Origin: Tenrec ecaudatus
Taxonomy: Eukaryota; Chordata; Mammalia; Afrosoricida; Tenrecidae
Direction: 5' to 3'
Assembly (NCBI RefSeq): GCF_050624435.1
Contig: NC_134547.1
Coordinates: 29,188,419-29,252,418, forward strand
Length of the DNA stretch: 64,000 bases
Every line of letters begins with the position of its first letter. Within the stretch, counting starts at the first letter, position 1. The position numbers and the translations under genes were made by a program. The notes under the pieces were generated by a model that saw only the letters and a program-made list of their open reading frames with translations, made no database searches and was not told where the DNA came from. This document shows, in pieces, positions 1-10,600 of the stretch.

Positions 1-1341
1 AGAACTTCCCATCTCAAAACCAGAATCCCTCCACCATCCTCCCTATATCCCTTTCCCCTTCTCCCTCCCATCCCTGTGGTGGCAACTTTCTCCTTTAGGA
101 GCTTAGGCCAGAAACACTGGTGTCACCCTCCGTGTCTCACCTCCATTTGAGGCTTACAACGCAAACCCCACCACTCTTAACCTACCACCCTCACGAGCCG
201 CATGTACTTAACACACAGTGGCTCACCGAAGCCACCGCAACCCCATCAGGGACATGGTTCTTGGGTCCGTTTAACAGTTCAGGAAACAGGCAATGGGAGG
301 TCATGCCGCTTGCCCACCTTGTGCTTCAAGGCCAGACATCCTTCACAATCTCTCCTCTTAGCTGGCCTGTCAGCTCCTTCATGGTCTGTTCAGAGGAGCC
401 ATATCCTATCAGCTCTCTGCTCAGACTCTAATGGCTCCTATCTCACTCAGTGGGTGAGAGTCTGCACCCTGTACTTGGCAGGCCAGGCCTACCATGCCCC
501 AACGCCCTTCTGCAATCATGCCCTGCCCTTCTCTCCTGCTCTTCCTCCTTCCGGCCACACCCAGCCCTTTGTCTGTGGACACCTGCTGATCAGAAAAGCT
601 ACCTGGTCACCCACTGGGGACTAACCACCCCCACCCCGTCGTCTTCTCAGCTCGATTTTCCTCTGTAAGCTCACTGCCAAAAACCAGGACGTAGCTGGTT
701 GCTTGTTACTGATCTATTTCCACTGTTGCCATACAAATTCCCTGAACAGAGGGCTTTGAGAAAAGAAACCAATCATTTTATATTTCATTAGTTTACTTTT
801 TAATAAGTTTGAAGCATCACTTGGATTCTAGATTGAATGGCCTTAGCAGGGAAGTTGCCAGGGAGTCTGGCTTGGGCCACTGTTTCCATGGGCATTGGTA
901 CCCCTACTATCCACCCCCAACCCCGCCTACTCTGGTTCTGTTAGGCTTGCCACCAGCATCCACTGCACTGCTCTTGGCTTTGTACACAGAAGCACATGTC
1001 TTGCCTAACCAGAGTTCATTTTGTCTCTCAGCCCGTGTGTAGCTAGCAGAGATGGCCCTGAGCCCCCCATACTTTCCCGCGTAGAAGTCCTGTTCCCAGC
1101 AGGACTCCACAGGCTCCAAGGGAAAGAGGAGGGGCTAGAGCCTGCCCTTACTGTTCCTCTTCCCCCCCTGAATCTTGGGCGAATCCTTGTTGAGTGAATG
1201 AGTGAAAAGCCTCACTGACCTGAGTGAGCCGAGTACATTCACCGGACAGAGAAGGCCCACTGCCTGGGCTGGACTCTTGGGTGCATTGGTCGTTCCCAGT
1301 CATCTTTGCGTCGGCGGTGATGGCGTCCTGTCCCCTGGCAG
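1..1341. other. RHPN2 intron (partial), no feature recognised
   Basis: This stretch precedes the first visible RHPN2 exon and is read as the 3' part of an intron. No upstream RHPN2 exon is recognisable in any frame. No repeat family was identified with confidence, and the open frames here lack splice or homology support. Confidence 0.6.
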
Positions 1342-1536
1342 GAAAGTCGCACCTGCGCCAGGCCCTGGAGCACCACGAGGAGTCGGTGCGGGGGGCCAGC
1401 CTGTGTATGAAGCTGCGCAACATCGAGGTCCTCCAGGAGGTGCTCTCGGCAGCCCACCAGCGCTCACGGCTCAAGTGCTCCCAGCACCAAGAGGACGAGG
1501 ACTTGTTCAACCTGACCACTGCTCCCGACATTGTTT
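1342..1536 (+). CDS. RHPN2: RHPN2 coding exon (fifth from last)
   Basis: The acceptor is ctggcag at 1341 and the donor is GTGAGT at 1537. It is 195 nt, starting with two bases that complete a glycine codon and ending with one base of a split codon. It encodes the C-terminal end of the BRO1 region. An ATG at 1320 stays in frame but lies in the intron, before the acceptor. Confidence 0.92.
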
Positions 1537-4500
1537 GTGAGTGACTGGGGTGGCCTGCCCCGTGCTGGGACGCCCATGCGTGCTCTGAGTGTGGCCCATG
1601 TGGGAGGCAGTATGCTCTCGGCAGACCTGGGTTTGCTTGCTCATCCTGCAGGGGCTGGGCGTGGGGGCTACAGAGGCCGTGAGCTGGCCACCACACTAGC
1701 TCTGGAGTCTTCCTCTCCTGAACCCCAAACACGGGGATTAGAGGTCTTTGTCTGCACTGTCCCCTTGGCAGTGTCTTGTGTCCTGGACACACCACCATCT
1801 TGGTTCCAGGCCACCTCCGAGCGGAGCCCAAGCCCTCCCTTGGCATCCCCTGTGTTGCGCGTTTTAATCGCTCTTTCCCAGCCATTCCTCTTGGCACTCT
1901 CTAAGATCTCTTCGGCAAATATTTCTCTAAAAACCTCTGAGCCAAGAAACCGCCCATGGATTCACTGTTAGCCATGCTGTCTTTGCTAGGCTCCACGCCC
2001 ACCCATGATTCCAGCTGCCTTCCTGTTGTGTCTGTTTGTCTGGACCAAGAGGAAGGACAAGTAACAAGGAGAAAATCTGGCTCTCTCTTCCTTCCCGAGA
2101 GAGGATGGTGGCCCCAAGCTCAAGGATAACTTTCAGTTGCAGAGTATGGATTCTCTCCCCTTTCCCCTTTCATTTTCTCTTCTAGCAAAGACTGAGCAGG
2201 AAGTGGAAGCGATTCTGCCCCAGTTCTCCAAGGTGACAGTAACAGACTTCTTCCAGAAGCTGGTGCGTGAAATAAACATTTCACAATGATTTCATAATGG
2301 CCTAGCCCAGGGGTTGGCAAATGTCGGTTCCTCACAATTCACAAATTATACAAGAGCCATAAATACATTTTTACAAACAAATGAAATCCCCGCGATCTGA
2401 ATAATGTCATTGAAAACTTTTCAAATTTACTTCCGAGTCACATGTATGTACTGAAAGGTCTGTATGTGACGTGAGCTGCAGTTTGCTGACCCCTGCCCGA
2501 GCCCAAACCCACTGCCATTGAATCAGATTCCTAGAGACCCTTTAGAGCAGTGGTTCTCAACCTTCCTAATGCCGGGACCCTTTAATACAGTACCTCATGT
2601 TGTGATGACCCCCCCCAACCATAAATTATTTTCATTGCTACTTCATCACTGTAATTTTGCTTCTGTTATGAATTGGGTGACGCCGGTGAAAGGGTCATTT
2701 GACCCTGAAATGGGTCACCACCCACAGGTTGAGAACCGCTGCTTTAGAGTACTTCCAAGCCTGTGAATGTATATGCGAGCAGATAGCCTCACTGCCCTTC
2801 CATGGAGCGGCGAGTAGGCTTGAGCCACCGACTTTTTGGTTAGCAACCCAACACTTGAACCCCCAGAGCTCATCATGACCCAAAGGGGCAGCTTTGAAAT
2901 CCAGTCGATGTTCTTGTATGAATGCTGAAGCACCGTATTATTCCTAGGTGGTCACGTCATGGGTTTCTAGGCAAGACTGGGCAAAATCTTCAAGGACAAG
3001 AGGCAGCCTGCTGAGTCAACCTTCAAAACCTTACAAATAATGATGCTCTGTTCCCAAGGGCCCACTGACTGTGTTTTCGGCTACCAAGAGATGGACACCT
3101 CCTCGAAGCATCCATTTCCTCACAGAGGGAGGAGACTTGGGGTTCACCTTGAGAGGAAATGCCCCCGTGCAAGTTCACTTCCTGGATCCTTACTGCTCCG
3201 CAGCCGTAAGTGTGCACCAGTTGAGAGTCTTGTCAAGACTCGCTGGCTTCCGCAGGGTCCAAAGAGTTCACCCAACCAAATAGGGCGTCCGAGCATGTGT
3301 GGGAAAGAGGAACAGATAGGTATGGAACCTGGCAGCCTTCCCCAAGGGCAAGTACGGCAAAGCCAGGCATGCAGCGGCCTAGACATGGGAAACGGAGGGA
3401 GTGAGACATGGGATGATGTGTTGAGGAGATTACAGTGAATGGAATGGAGGAAAACATGTATGAATTGTGGGATGTAAAACTTGATATTCTACAGTAAACC
3501 TTCACCCAACTCACAACAAAAACAATACAAAGGTAGTGGAGTTTTCCGTGAACTTTGGGACGCCCCTGTGACTATGCCTGAGTGGTCGAGTGAGGGCATT
3601 CCTGAGGCAGGTGCGTTTCCCACTCCAGTTTTATGTGAAGGACTTCTTCGGTACTCTGTGCCCCAAAAGAAGCATTTAAATGTTTGCCTTCTGGAAACAA
3701 GCGTTTGCCACTGTCTCTTTTGCCAGGGGCCTAGGAACTGGGTGAGTGAGGATGTGAATGAGCAAATGGTTGACCTTTATTTAAATGTTGACTTCGTAGG
3801 TGGAAGGAGCCAAGGAAGGAGATTATATTGTCTCTATTCAAGATGTGGATTGTAAGTGGCTGACGGTGAGTGAGGTTATGAAACTGCTGAAGCGCTTCGG
3901 CGAGGACCGCATTGAGATGAAGGTCGTGAGTGCCCTGGACTCCGCATCGTCCATGGTGAGTGCCTTTGGACCCCCCGGCAGCCTTCTCCCCTGAGGCTGT
4001 CACATGCCACCAAAGGGCGGCCCCCCTGTGCTTGTAAGCACTGAGAGGTGCTTAGCTGGGCCAAAGAGCTGGTGCTCGTTGTCTGCCTGGTCTCATGGTC
4101 ACTCTGTACACGATGGGATGTCAAAACATGGCCCAGTCCCATGCCATCCCCATCCCCCTGACCAACTGTGGGTTGGACTATTGTAATCCAGGTTTTCAGG
4201 CTGATTTGTCAGAAGTAGACTGCAAGGCCTTTCTTTCTACACACAAGTGACACAGTCCTCCAGACACATAGATGGTGGCTGCATGTGGGGTGCTTTCACC
4301 AGGACGTGTGGTGCCTGCTGGAGGCTTGGGGCCAAGGTCAGCGTGGTGAATGCCCTCCAGGAATGTGGAATTTGGGATGTGGGCCTGGGGGGTCCCGAGG
4401 GTAGATGTCACTTGAGGTGGCATTTTGCCAGGTGAGTGGAGGAGGAAGAGAGCTGGGGGCTGTGAGGGAGGGGTCGGTGATGCACTGGGCCGGGGAGGGC

Positions 4501-7500
4501 AATATCGGCACAACTTGAGGGGCCGCAGTCCACCTCCAGGATGGTTTTGCTTTTAGTGGACTGCCCAGTGCAGCTCGTGGCAACAAGTGGTTTTGTGTTG
4601 GCCTGCAGTCCACATGGTCAGCAGTTTGAAACTTCCAGAAGCCCCAAGGGAGAAAGACTGGACTTTCTACTCCTAAAGGTAGCCAGAGTGTCGGGAAGCC
4701 AGAGATCGCTGAGTCAACATGGACTCCTGGCAGTGAGTTGGACAGAAAGGGGCAAGACAGACATCCGCGTCCAAAGGAGACAAACTGAAGTGGGGTATTT
4801 AATTGCGATGTCCCTTTCATAAAACAAAGGGCGAAGCCCTCAGCCAATAACAGAAAGGTTGACCCTTCAACCTACCCACCCACCAGTTGCTGCAGAAAAC
4901 CTGGCAATCTTCTCCCAGTAGGATTACAGGCCAGGCAGCCCCGTGGGACCATTCTATGCGTTCCATAGGATCCTGTGAGTGTGAGTCAGCATCACCTTGA
5001 CAGCGCACTGCCCACTGCCACTCCCTTTATTGTTGGGGAACTCAAGTGCCTCTTCAGGTTTACAGATGCACCACGTGACCCACGTTAGAGAAAGTGTTTA
5101 CCTGTTTACGCACACAGTCTGACTGTAGTGCCTGAAACACAGGAGATGCTCGGTGAACACTGGCTGAGTCAGCCTCGTGCTAGGCAGCTGGTGGAAGCAG
5201 GCCATCCCCCCGCATGCCAGTGTTTGTGGAACACATCTCCTTGGGCTTCCTGTTGGAGCCCACACGGTCCTTTAGAGGTTCACCATCTCTTCTTCCCTGT
5301 GGGAGCTTTGAAAGAGCATGAGCTTGATCTCTGCCTACTGGCGTGGTTGGAAGCCCAAGGCACGGGGAATGGGGGAAGCAAACTGCAGAGAAATGTATGT
5401 AGACTAGTTCCTTAAAAGAATTTTTAAAAAACATTTCATTAGCTAATACAACTCTTATCACAATCCATACATATACATACATCAATTGTATAAAGCACAT
5501 CTGTACATTCTTTGCCCTAATCACTCTCAAAGCATTTGCTCTCCACTTAAGCCCTTTGCATCAGGTCCTCTTTTTTTTCCCCCTCCCTCCCCGCTCCCCC
5601 CTCCCTCGTGAGCCCTTGATAATTTATAGATTGTTATTTTGTGATATCTTGCCCTATCCGGAGTCTCCCTTCCCCCCTTCTCTGCTGTCCCTCTCCCAGG
5701 GAAGAGGTCACATGTAGATCCTTGTAATCAGTTCCCAAAAGAATTTTTTAAAAACAATTTTATTGGCATACTAGAGGGTACTCCCTGCAAATGGGCAGAA
5801 CTTTCGCAGTCTCACTTTTTCCCACTAGGCAAGCATTGAGCAACTCGCTCTGTGCTAGGGCACCCAGTGGTGTCGCCTGGGAAGGTTCTCTCGTCATGGT
5901 GAATTTTTTCATGAAAGCAGTTTCACTTGAACCTCATTTTTTTGTGGTGGCCGATTCAAGAGAAGAGTGTGTGGCTGTGAAATTTTGTTTCCTGCTCAGG
6001 AAAAATGCCACAGAAACTGTTGTGATGTTGAACTTAGCTTACAAGGGCAGCCCTGAGGGAAAAACTCAAGTGTACGAGTGGTTTTCTCGTTTCAAAAAGG
6101 TGAAGTGTTGATTGATAACAAACGTTGTTCCAACATCCGTCAACTTTCCCAACGGCCAAAAATGTCAACATTTGTACAGTTGTGCTTAAAGACCTATGAT
6201 GGACCATTGAAGAGGGGGAGGTAGCTGGACCATCTTCGAGCTCAGTGCAGCGATGCTTTTTTTTGGGTGGGGGGTGTGCAGCGATTTTAACAGCAAATTC
6301 AGGAATGAGAAGGGTCGCTGTGGAATGTGTGCTTCGGGTTCTGACCAGGAAAACGAGCATCTAGTGGAAACACGCCATGCTGTGAAAGAACAGCTCCTGC
6401 AACTTGCCCAGTGGTCCCGTGGACCTGTGTCTTCCCGTGTGAACGGAACAGACCTGGGGACTCCCACTCTCCAGCTTCCTTTCCAGGTGTCACCTCCGGG
6501 ACCATCTTCTTGGCCACCATCTCTTACTGGGACCAGCTAACACTATTTTATTTTGTGTGTGGGGACCTCCAAACCGACCAGTCATGAGCGCTCGATCCAT
6601 CAGAAATACTCCGCAGAAGCGGAGGCCGGCGTCGCCTGCACCTGCAGGCCTCGTACACCTATTTGTCTCTGGGCTTCTTTTTCCACCACGACGATTCGCT
6701 CACAGGCTGGTCAAGGAGAAGCACAGGGCGCCGAGCGTCTCCGGAAGCTGCAGAACCAGCACGACAACTGTACCCTCTTCCCGGATGTGCAGAAGCCGTC
6801 CCAAGAGGAGTCGGGTGGAACCCTGGACCCTGGGGACTTCGGCACTGGCTCCGGAGAAGAAACTCAACGAGGCCCTTCTGGACCTTGTGTGCCGTGGGGT
6901 CCACTCATATAGACCCCCATCTCTGTGACTTCCTGGAGAACCACTTCCTGGACAAGGAGGTGAAACTCCTCAAGGAGATGGGCGACCACCTGACCAACCT
7001 GCACAGGCTGGCCAGCCCCCAGGCCGGGCAGACCGAGTATCTCTTCGAGAGGCCTGTCCTCAAACAGGTCTAGGAGCCTGTGGCGACCCTCTGCCTCCCC
7101 CCTGCCTGGACCTGCCCCTGCAGCCGCATTGCCCACGCTCCGGAACCCCTCTCCCAAGCTCTGGATCAAATATAAGCAACGAAGCCTCCTTTTGCAGCAA
7201 AAAAAGAAAAGAAAGAACAGCTCCTAAGCCACCCAGACTTGTTTCCAAGGTCATTACCGGTGACAAGCCGTGGTGCTATTCTTATGACCCTGAAAGCAAA
7301 CTTCAGTGAAGCCAGTGGAAGACACCATCGGTCACCTCACCCCCACAAAAGCTTGTCAAGTGCAATCAAAGATCAAGAGAGGCTCATTGTTTTATTTTAT
7401 GTGAGGGGGAGAGTGCATTTGGGGTTCATTCCGTCAGGTCAGACTGTTAATCAAGCTTTCTATTTAGAGGATCTGAAAAGGTTGCATAACAGTGCACGAC

Positions 7501-8906
7501 AAAAAAAAAAAAGCCTGATTTGTGGCAGATGGGGGACTGGTTTTGCTACCATGACAATGTCACGGCTCATGCAGCCACTCAGTGCACCAATTTTTGGCAA
7601 ATAACAGCATGCCTCTCTTGGCCCACACACTTTACTCTGTGTGACTTCTTTTTGTTTCCTTGAATGAAGAGGGACATAGAACAGGTGAAGAAAAAACAAG
7701 GAGGTGCTGTCAGCCCTCCAAACAGATGAGTTTGAAAAATGTTTTCAAGAATGGAGTCACAGATTTGACAAATTTAAGTGTAATCAAGAATATTTTGAAG
7801 GTGATAAGGTTGCTTTGTAAAAATACATAGCTTTGAAAAAAATTCCGGATTTTTTTGGGGAGACTTATCCTTATAGAAGTCACATGGCATACAATTCAAT
7901 AGGTCAATAATGTTGAGTTGTTCAATCAGCATCACAATCCATCTTAGAACATTTTCTTCTTTCTTGTACTCATTGTTATTAGCTCCCTATTTCCCTCCAA
8001 TCTACCTTGCACTACCCCCAAGCAACCGTTAATCTAGTTACTTTCTCTATTAGATGAATTTCATGTACAGAAAACATACCAAAAGCAACAACAAAAACTA
8101 AAGTTGAACAGAAAGCCTCAATTGAAAACAAAGCAGAAAATAGTAAAAAAATAGAACATGTTTAAAATGGGTCAGAACAGAGACTACCTGGTAAGGTGTT
8201 CAATTTGCATCGGCAGTAACCTGACTTCCACTGCATTCCACGGCTCTTCACACCCTGGTCTGTGGTCAGAGGGGGTCCACCGAAGACTCAATCCGAGTGT
8301 AGTGCATTTCCCCCTTTACTTAAAAAAACAAACAATTTAAAAATGGGTCAAAGAAGAGGTCAAATGATAAGGATGTATTACTTTTCAAAGGTAGGTAATT
8401 AAAAACCCAAAAGAGTAAGTCATGGTTACTAAGCCTAAATTACTAAGTATATTCCTTAAGACTTGTCATTGCTCATTAGACCCAAATTCTGTGCATATGT
8501 TCCATACCCAAGTTCTGAATCGTGTCGTCTTGGTTTGAAAGGAGGTGCTGTAAGTACAGAAAGCGCGTCTCTAACTCCGCAAGCGCCCGTTGACCTGGAG
8601 GGCCGCTAATCCCATCTCTTCCTGTTTTATGTTTTACATGTGCAGCATAGTAAGTGTGCCACCTACTCCGTGGGCATGCAGAAAACATACTCCATGATCT
8701 GCTTAGCCATAGAGGATGACGACAAAACGGACAAAACCAAGAAAATCACCAAGAAGCTCTCTTTCCTGAGCTGGGGCACCAACAAGAACCGGCAGAAGTC
8801 CGCCAGCACCATGTGCCTCCCATCAGTTGGGGTCGCGAGGCCGAACGTGAAGAAGAAGCTCCCCTCTCCATTCAGCCTTCTCAACGCCGACAGTTCTTTG
8901 TACTAA
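1342..8906 (+). CDS. RHPN2: Rhophilin-2, C-terminal part (last five coding exons)
   Basis: Rhophilin-2 is a Rho-GTPase-binding scaffold with HR1, BRO1 and PDZ domains; only its C-terminal part is here. Exons are 1342-1536, 2186-2262, 3059-3205, 3800-3955 and 8646-8906. Each is bounded by AG and GT, and all phases join. The first two exons encode the tail of the BRO1 region ([12 protein letters not shown], then [15 protein letters not shown] and TDFFQKL). Exons three and four encode the PDZ domain, with the carboxylate-binding loop visible as GDLGFTLRG. The last exon gives a basic, serine-rich tail ending [10 protein letters not shown] and TAA. The sequence follows my memory of human RHPN2 closely throughout. 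The BRO1 core and HR1 domain lie upstream of the window. The 4.7-kb last intron holds a mariner carrying an FTL retrocopy. The gene is tail-to-tail with FAAP24. Frames are intact, so I take it as functional. Confidence 0.95.
1537..2185. other. RHPN2 intron
   Basis: It is bounded by GTGAGT and the acceptor ttctcttctag. No repeat or other element is recognised in it. Confidence 0.6.
2186..2262 (+). CDS. RHPN2: RHPN2 coding exon (fourth from last)
   Basis: This 77-nt exon follows a pyrimidine-rich acceptor (tctcttctag) and ends at GTGCGT. It encodes [15 protein letters not shown] and TDFFQKL, conserved in rhophilin-2 just before the PDZ domain. The first codon, split across the junction, becomes serine, where I recall alanine in human. 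Confidence 0.93.
2308..2495. mobile_element. hAT-type non-autonomous element (MITE), 188 bp
   Basis: The terminal inverted repeats are CAGGGGTTGGCAAA and TTTGCTGACCCCTG. The flanking 8-mers, gcctagcc and cccgagcc, match at six of eight positions, as expected for a decayed 8-bp hAT target duplication. There is no coding capacity. The termini resemble the OC1-type hAT group, but the family assignment is tentative. Confidence 0.65.
2548..2741. mobile_element. SPIN-like hAT MITE, 194 bp, perfect 8-bp target duplication
   Basis: The ends are CAGTGGTTCTCAACC and GGTTGAGAACCGCTG, a near-perfect inverted repeat. Identical 8-mers ctttagag flank it at 2540-2547 and 2742-2749. The interior (ataaattattttcattgcta, then ctgtaattttgcttctgtta) matches my memory of non-autonomous SPIN elements, the hAT family moved horizontally between tetrapods and known from tenrec, bushbaby, bats and murine rodents. 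The intact duplication points to a fairly recent insertion into this RHPN2 intron. Confidence 0.8.
3059..3205 (+). CDS. RHPN2: RHPN2 coding exon, first half of PDZ domain
   Basis: It is 147 nt and phase 0 at both ends, with acceptor ttcccaag and donor GTAAGT. It encodes the start of the PDZ domain, with the GLGF-type loop (GDLGFTLRG) and [15 protein letters not shown]. Confidence 0.95.
3206..3799. other. RHPN2 intron within the PDZ coding region
   Basis: No repeat family is recognised. The donor is GTAAGT and the acceptor gacttcgtag. Confidence 0.55.
3800..3955 (+). CDS. RHPN2: RHPN2 coding exon, second half of PDZ domain
   Basis: It is 156 nt and phase 0, ending at GTGAGT. It encodes [20 protein letters not shown], the PDZ beta strands and alpha-B helix, followed by [10 protein letters not shown] and a serine-rich linker. 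Confidence 0.95.
4568..4725 (+). repeat. AfroSINE (diverged)
   Basis: The ordered AfroSINE blocks are visible: ggtcagcagtttgaaac, then gggagaaagactg, then actttctactcct. The tRNA-like head is poorly preserved. Confidence 0.7.
5415..5738 (-). repeat. Afrotherian LINE 3'-end copy, 5'-truncated
   Basis: It carries the conserved 3' terminus seen across the window (revcomp of tacaactcttatcacaatcc) and is about 320 bp long. Flanking copies of aaaagaatttttaaaaa(a)ca at both edges look like an A/T-rich target duplication. Confidence 0.75.
5770..7866 (+). mobile_element. Decayed mariner-like DNA transposon
   Basis: Transposase remnants read in order on the + strand. Near 5970-6107 is the helix-turn-helix part ([25 protein letters not shown]). 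Near 7226-7800 is the catalytic part, with recognisable VITGD-like, [19 protein letters not shown] and HDN segments. Stops and frameshifts are numerous, so it is inactive. The ends (about actagagggtactccc and tttttggggagacttatcc) resemble weak inverted repeats, so exact boundaries are approximate. An FTL retrocopy splits the coding region at 6399-7210. Confidence 0.75.
6399..7210 (+). pseudogene. FTL: Ferritin light chain processed pseudogene
   Basis: This is an intronless copy of a ferritin light chain mRNA, including 5' UTR, an ATG at 6584, a stop at 7071-7073, 3' UTR and an A-rich tail at 7198-7210. Ferritin segments appear in alternating frames: [28 protein letters not shown] and EYLFER near the end, and KPSQEE earlier. 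Several frameshifts therefore break the reading frame. The 5' UTR lacks the intact CAGTGT loop of the iron-responsive element. Identical 15-mers gaaagaacagctcct flank it at 6384-6398 and 7211-7225, the target duplication of LINE-mediated retroposition. It sits inside the mariner transposase, so it arrived after that element. No protein is expected. Confidence 0.92.
7870..8460 (-). repeat. Older LINE-1 3' UTR-like sequence
   Basis: Text such as cacaatccatcttagaacat and tcttgtactcattgttatta is typical of afrotherian L1 3' regions read in reverse. Boundaries are soft, and the last 250 bp are uncertain. Confidence 0.45.
8646..8906 (+). CDS. RHPN2: RHPN2 terminal coding exon
   Basis: It follows the acceptor acatgtgcag and encodes 86 residues then TAA at 8904-8906. 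The segments [20 protein letters not shown] and [20 protein letters not shown] match the rhophilin-2 C-terminus; the protein ends [10 protein letters not shown]. No catalytic motif is present. Confidence 0.96.
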   Translation, partial: HSKCATYSVGMQKTYSMICLAIEDDDKTDKTKKITKKLSFLSWGTNKNRQKSASTMCLPSVGVARPNVKKKLPSPFSLLNADSSLY

Positions 8907-9231
8907 TGTGACGAAGACGGAACCGTCTAGACCAGGGCATTTCTGAGTACTGGCGTGACCTTAATATTGTGCCATTGTGAAAAATTTCTCTTCCATCTGG
9001 GTTGTCTTAGTCTGAGCTCATTGCCAGGATTCTTTATGGGTGAAAGTAGCAAGAAGCCTGCAGAAATCTGAGGGTGACACACTGACTCGAGCGTCACTGC
9101 ATTGCTGCCTGTTATTTATTCAGTGCTGGAAACAGAACAGTGTTGACATGTGGCCAATGCTGGCAGTCGTCACGTTGCAGCCGAGTGACTGCAACCTACT
9201 TCAGTCCGACTGAGAAGTTCCAGACTTGAGT

Positions 9232-9237
9232 AATAAA
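9232..9237 (+). promoter_or_regulatory. Poly(A) signal AATAAA, proximal candidate for RHPN2
   Basis: A canonical AATAAA lies 326 bases after the stop codon, with a T-rich stretch (tctttgacc) close behind. Use is inferred. Confidence 0.4.
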
Positions 9238-9939
9238 AGGTCTTTGACCAAAATTCAGAAGGCCCCCGCTTTAAGGCAGGCCAGGGGGACTACAGGAATA
9301 AATCTAAATTAGTGTGCCTAGAAACTTCCAAGAGCTGCTTCCTAATGCTTTATCCTGCATTTTCCTGTTACCTCTACAGAATTTGAATGCTATTTCCAGA
9401 CAAAGCCTAGGGCCAAATTTGTCAGGGCTTTTAAAATGAAGACAATTTAGGGACAGCTTGGTCATTTCTAATTTCAGGTCATTTATGAATTGCTAACACA
9501 AAGGCAGTGTTAGATGAAGATGCTATCTACAAGGTAGATAAGATACTGTTTGATACTCAAAACATTTTTCATTTTGTTTAAAGTAGAAAGCACATAGTTG
9601 TATATTTTTAAAGTCTTGGGTTAAAAACAAAACGAACTTTACTTTTTTTCTTTCAAGTAAAGATGGACATGATTCAGAGCTCTCTCGGATTCTTAAAAAT
9701 GACATTCGGCCAGCCAGGTTCTCTGGTTGTAAGTTTAATGAGACTGTGAGTCTCTCGAGGCTCACTTTTGACAGAGTGCATGTATACCTGGGTAGAGTTA
9801 AAACAGTATGATGCTGAAATCCATGTTTTTTGAATTAACAAGAATCTAAGTGTTTTCTATCGTGCAATATCAAAAGGGATCGACCACCTTTAGGAAAGTG
9901 TACTCACTACTCCTAGAGCCACGTTTGTATGAATATTTA

Positions 9940-9945
9940 AATAAA
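9940..9945 (+). promoter_or_regulatory. Poly(A) signal AATAAA, distal candidate for RHPN2
   Basis: AATAAA is followed about 20 bases later by the GT/T-rich element tgtcatgttttgtttttc. That arrangement suits a cleavage site near 9960-9970. Confidence 0.55.
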
Positions 9946-10379
9946 ACATTCCTTTACACTAAGTGTCATGTTTTGTTTTTCACTAATATTTTGCTGTTTA
10001 GGGTACAAATGTACAAAACAGATTTTCGGTTCCCATTTAACGCTATCGAGTGGCATTGGTCACCTTCTTCAAAACATAGGGACACTTTCAATCCCTTCTG
10101 CTCTGGTTCTGTTGCTCAGAACCTATGATAGTTTCCCTGCCCCCTTACATTCTCATCTTGGTTTTAAACCTAATTATTGGCTGTTTGGTTTCAGAACAAT
10201 TTCTTAAAGGCATGCCATACTCATAGGTGATAACATTTTATTTTGTGGGCCAATCTGTTACTTTACTAAAGTTGACCTCAAGGTAGTTTGGATTCAAGGT
10301 TTAAAAAGCATCTCACGGCAATAATCTTGGGAAGTCTTCCCATCTCAACTGGTCTAGCACTTCTGGATGTTTAAAAAAC

Positions 10380-10600
10380 CTGAGGTTCTGGTCCACATTT
10401 CTCTCCCATTCTAGCTGGAGCTGCCCATCTACTGTGGCCCAAGTAAAACAGTTGGCAGTGGAAGCCAGGCACCATCTAGTTCCTCTGGCCTCAAGGCAGA
10501 TATGGCTATGGGATAGTATTAGTCCTGTAGACTAGTTTCTTCTCTGAGCCTTTATTTCCTTTTGATCAATAGTCATATCTTACATGGCCACAAGCTCCTA
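10380..10600 (-). repeat. Old LINE 3' UTR-like fragment
   Basis: It shares gtggaagccaggcaccatctag and the order of flanking words with the fragments at 17390-17720 and 27060-27460. The three copies define a repeat seen in afrotherian L1 3' regions; family naming is tentative. Confidence 0.45.

Larger units (their letters stand above)
3956..8645. other. Last RHPN2 intron, repeat-filled
   Basis: This 4.7-kb intron holds, in order, an AfroSINE, a truncated LINE 3' end, a decayed mariner interrupted by an FTL retrocopy, and an older LINE 3' UTR. The stretch 3956-4560 is unassigned single-copy-looking sequence, and 4750-5410 likewise shows nothing I recognise. Confidence 0.7.
8907..9965 (+). other. 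RHPN2: RHPN2 3' UTR (inferred)
   Basis: It runs from the stop codon to just beyond the second AATAAA (9940-9945). It is repeat-poor, as expected for a 3' UTR. An alternative shorter end would use the AATAAA at 9232-9237. No transcript evidence is available. Confidence 0.6.

Noticed and set aside
1224-1544. Reading frame with ATG upstream of RHPN2 exon
   Set aside because: The ATGs lie before the acceptor at 1341; the frame is open by chance, and the homology begins at the splice site.
1148-1897. 249-codon open frame on the minus strand
   Set aside because: It runs antisense across the RHPN2 exon at 1342-1536 and intron; it has no recognisable domain and gains its openness from GC-rich exon sequence.
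6553-7073. Overlapping FTL-like frames as a ferritin gene
   Set aside because: Ferritin homology jumps between three frames, and the copy sits in a mariner with target duplications.
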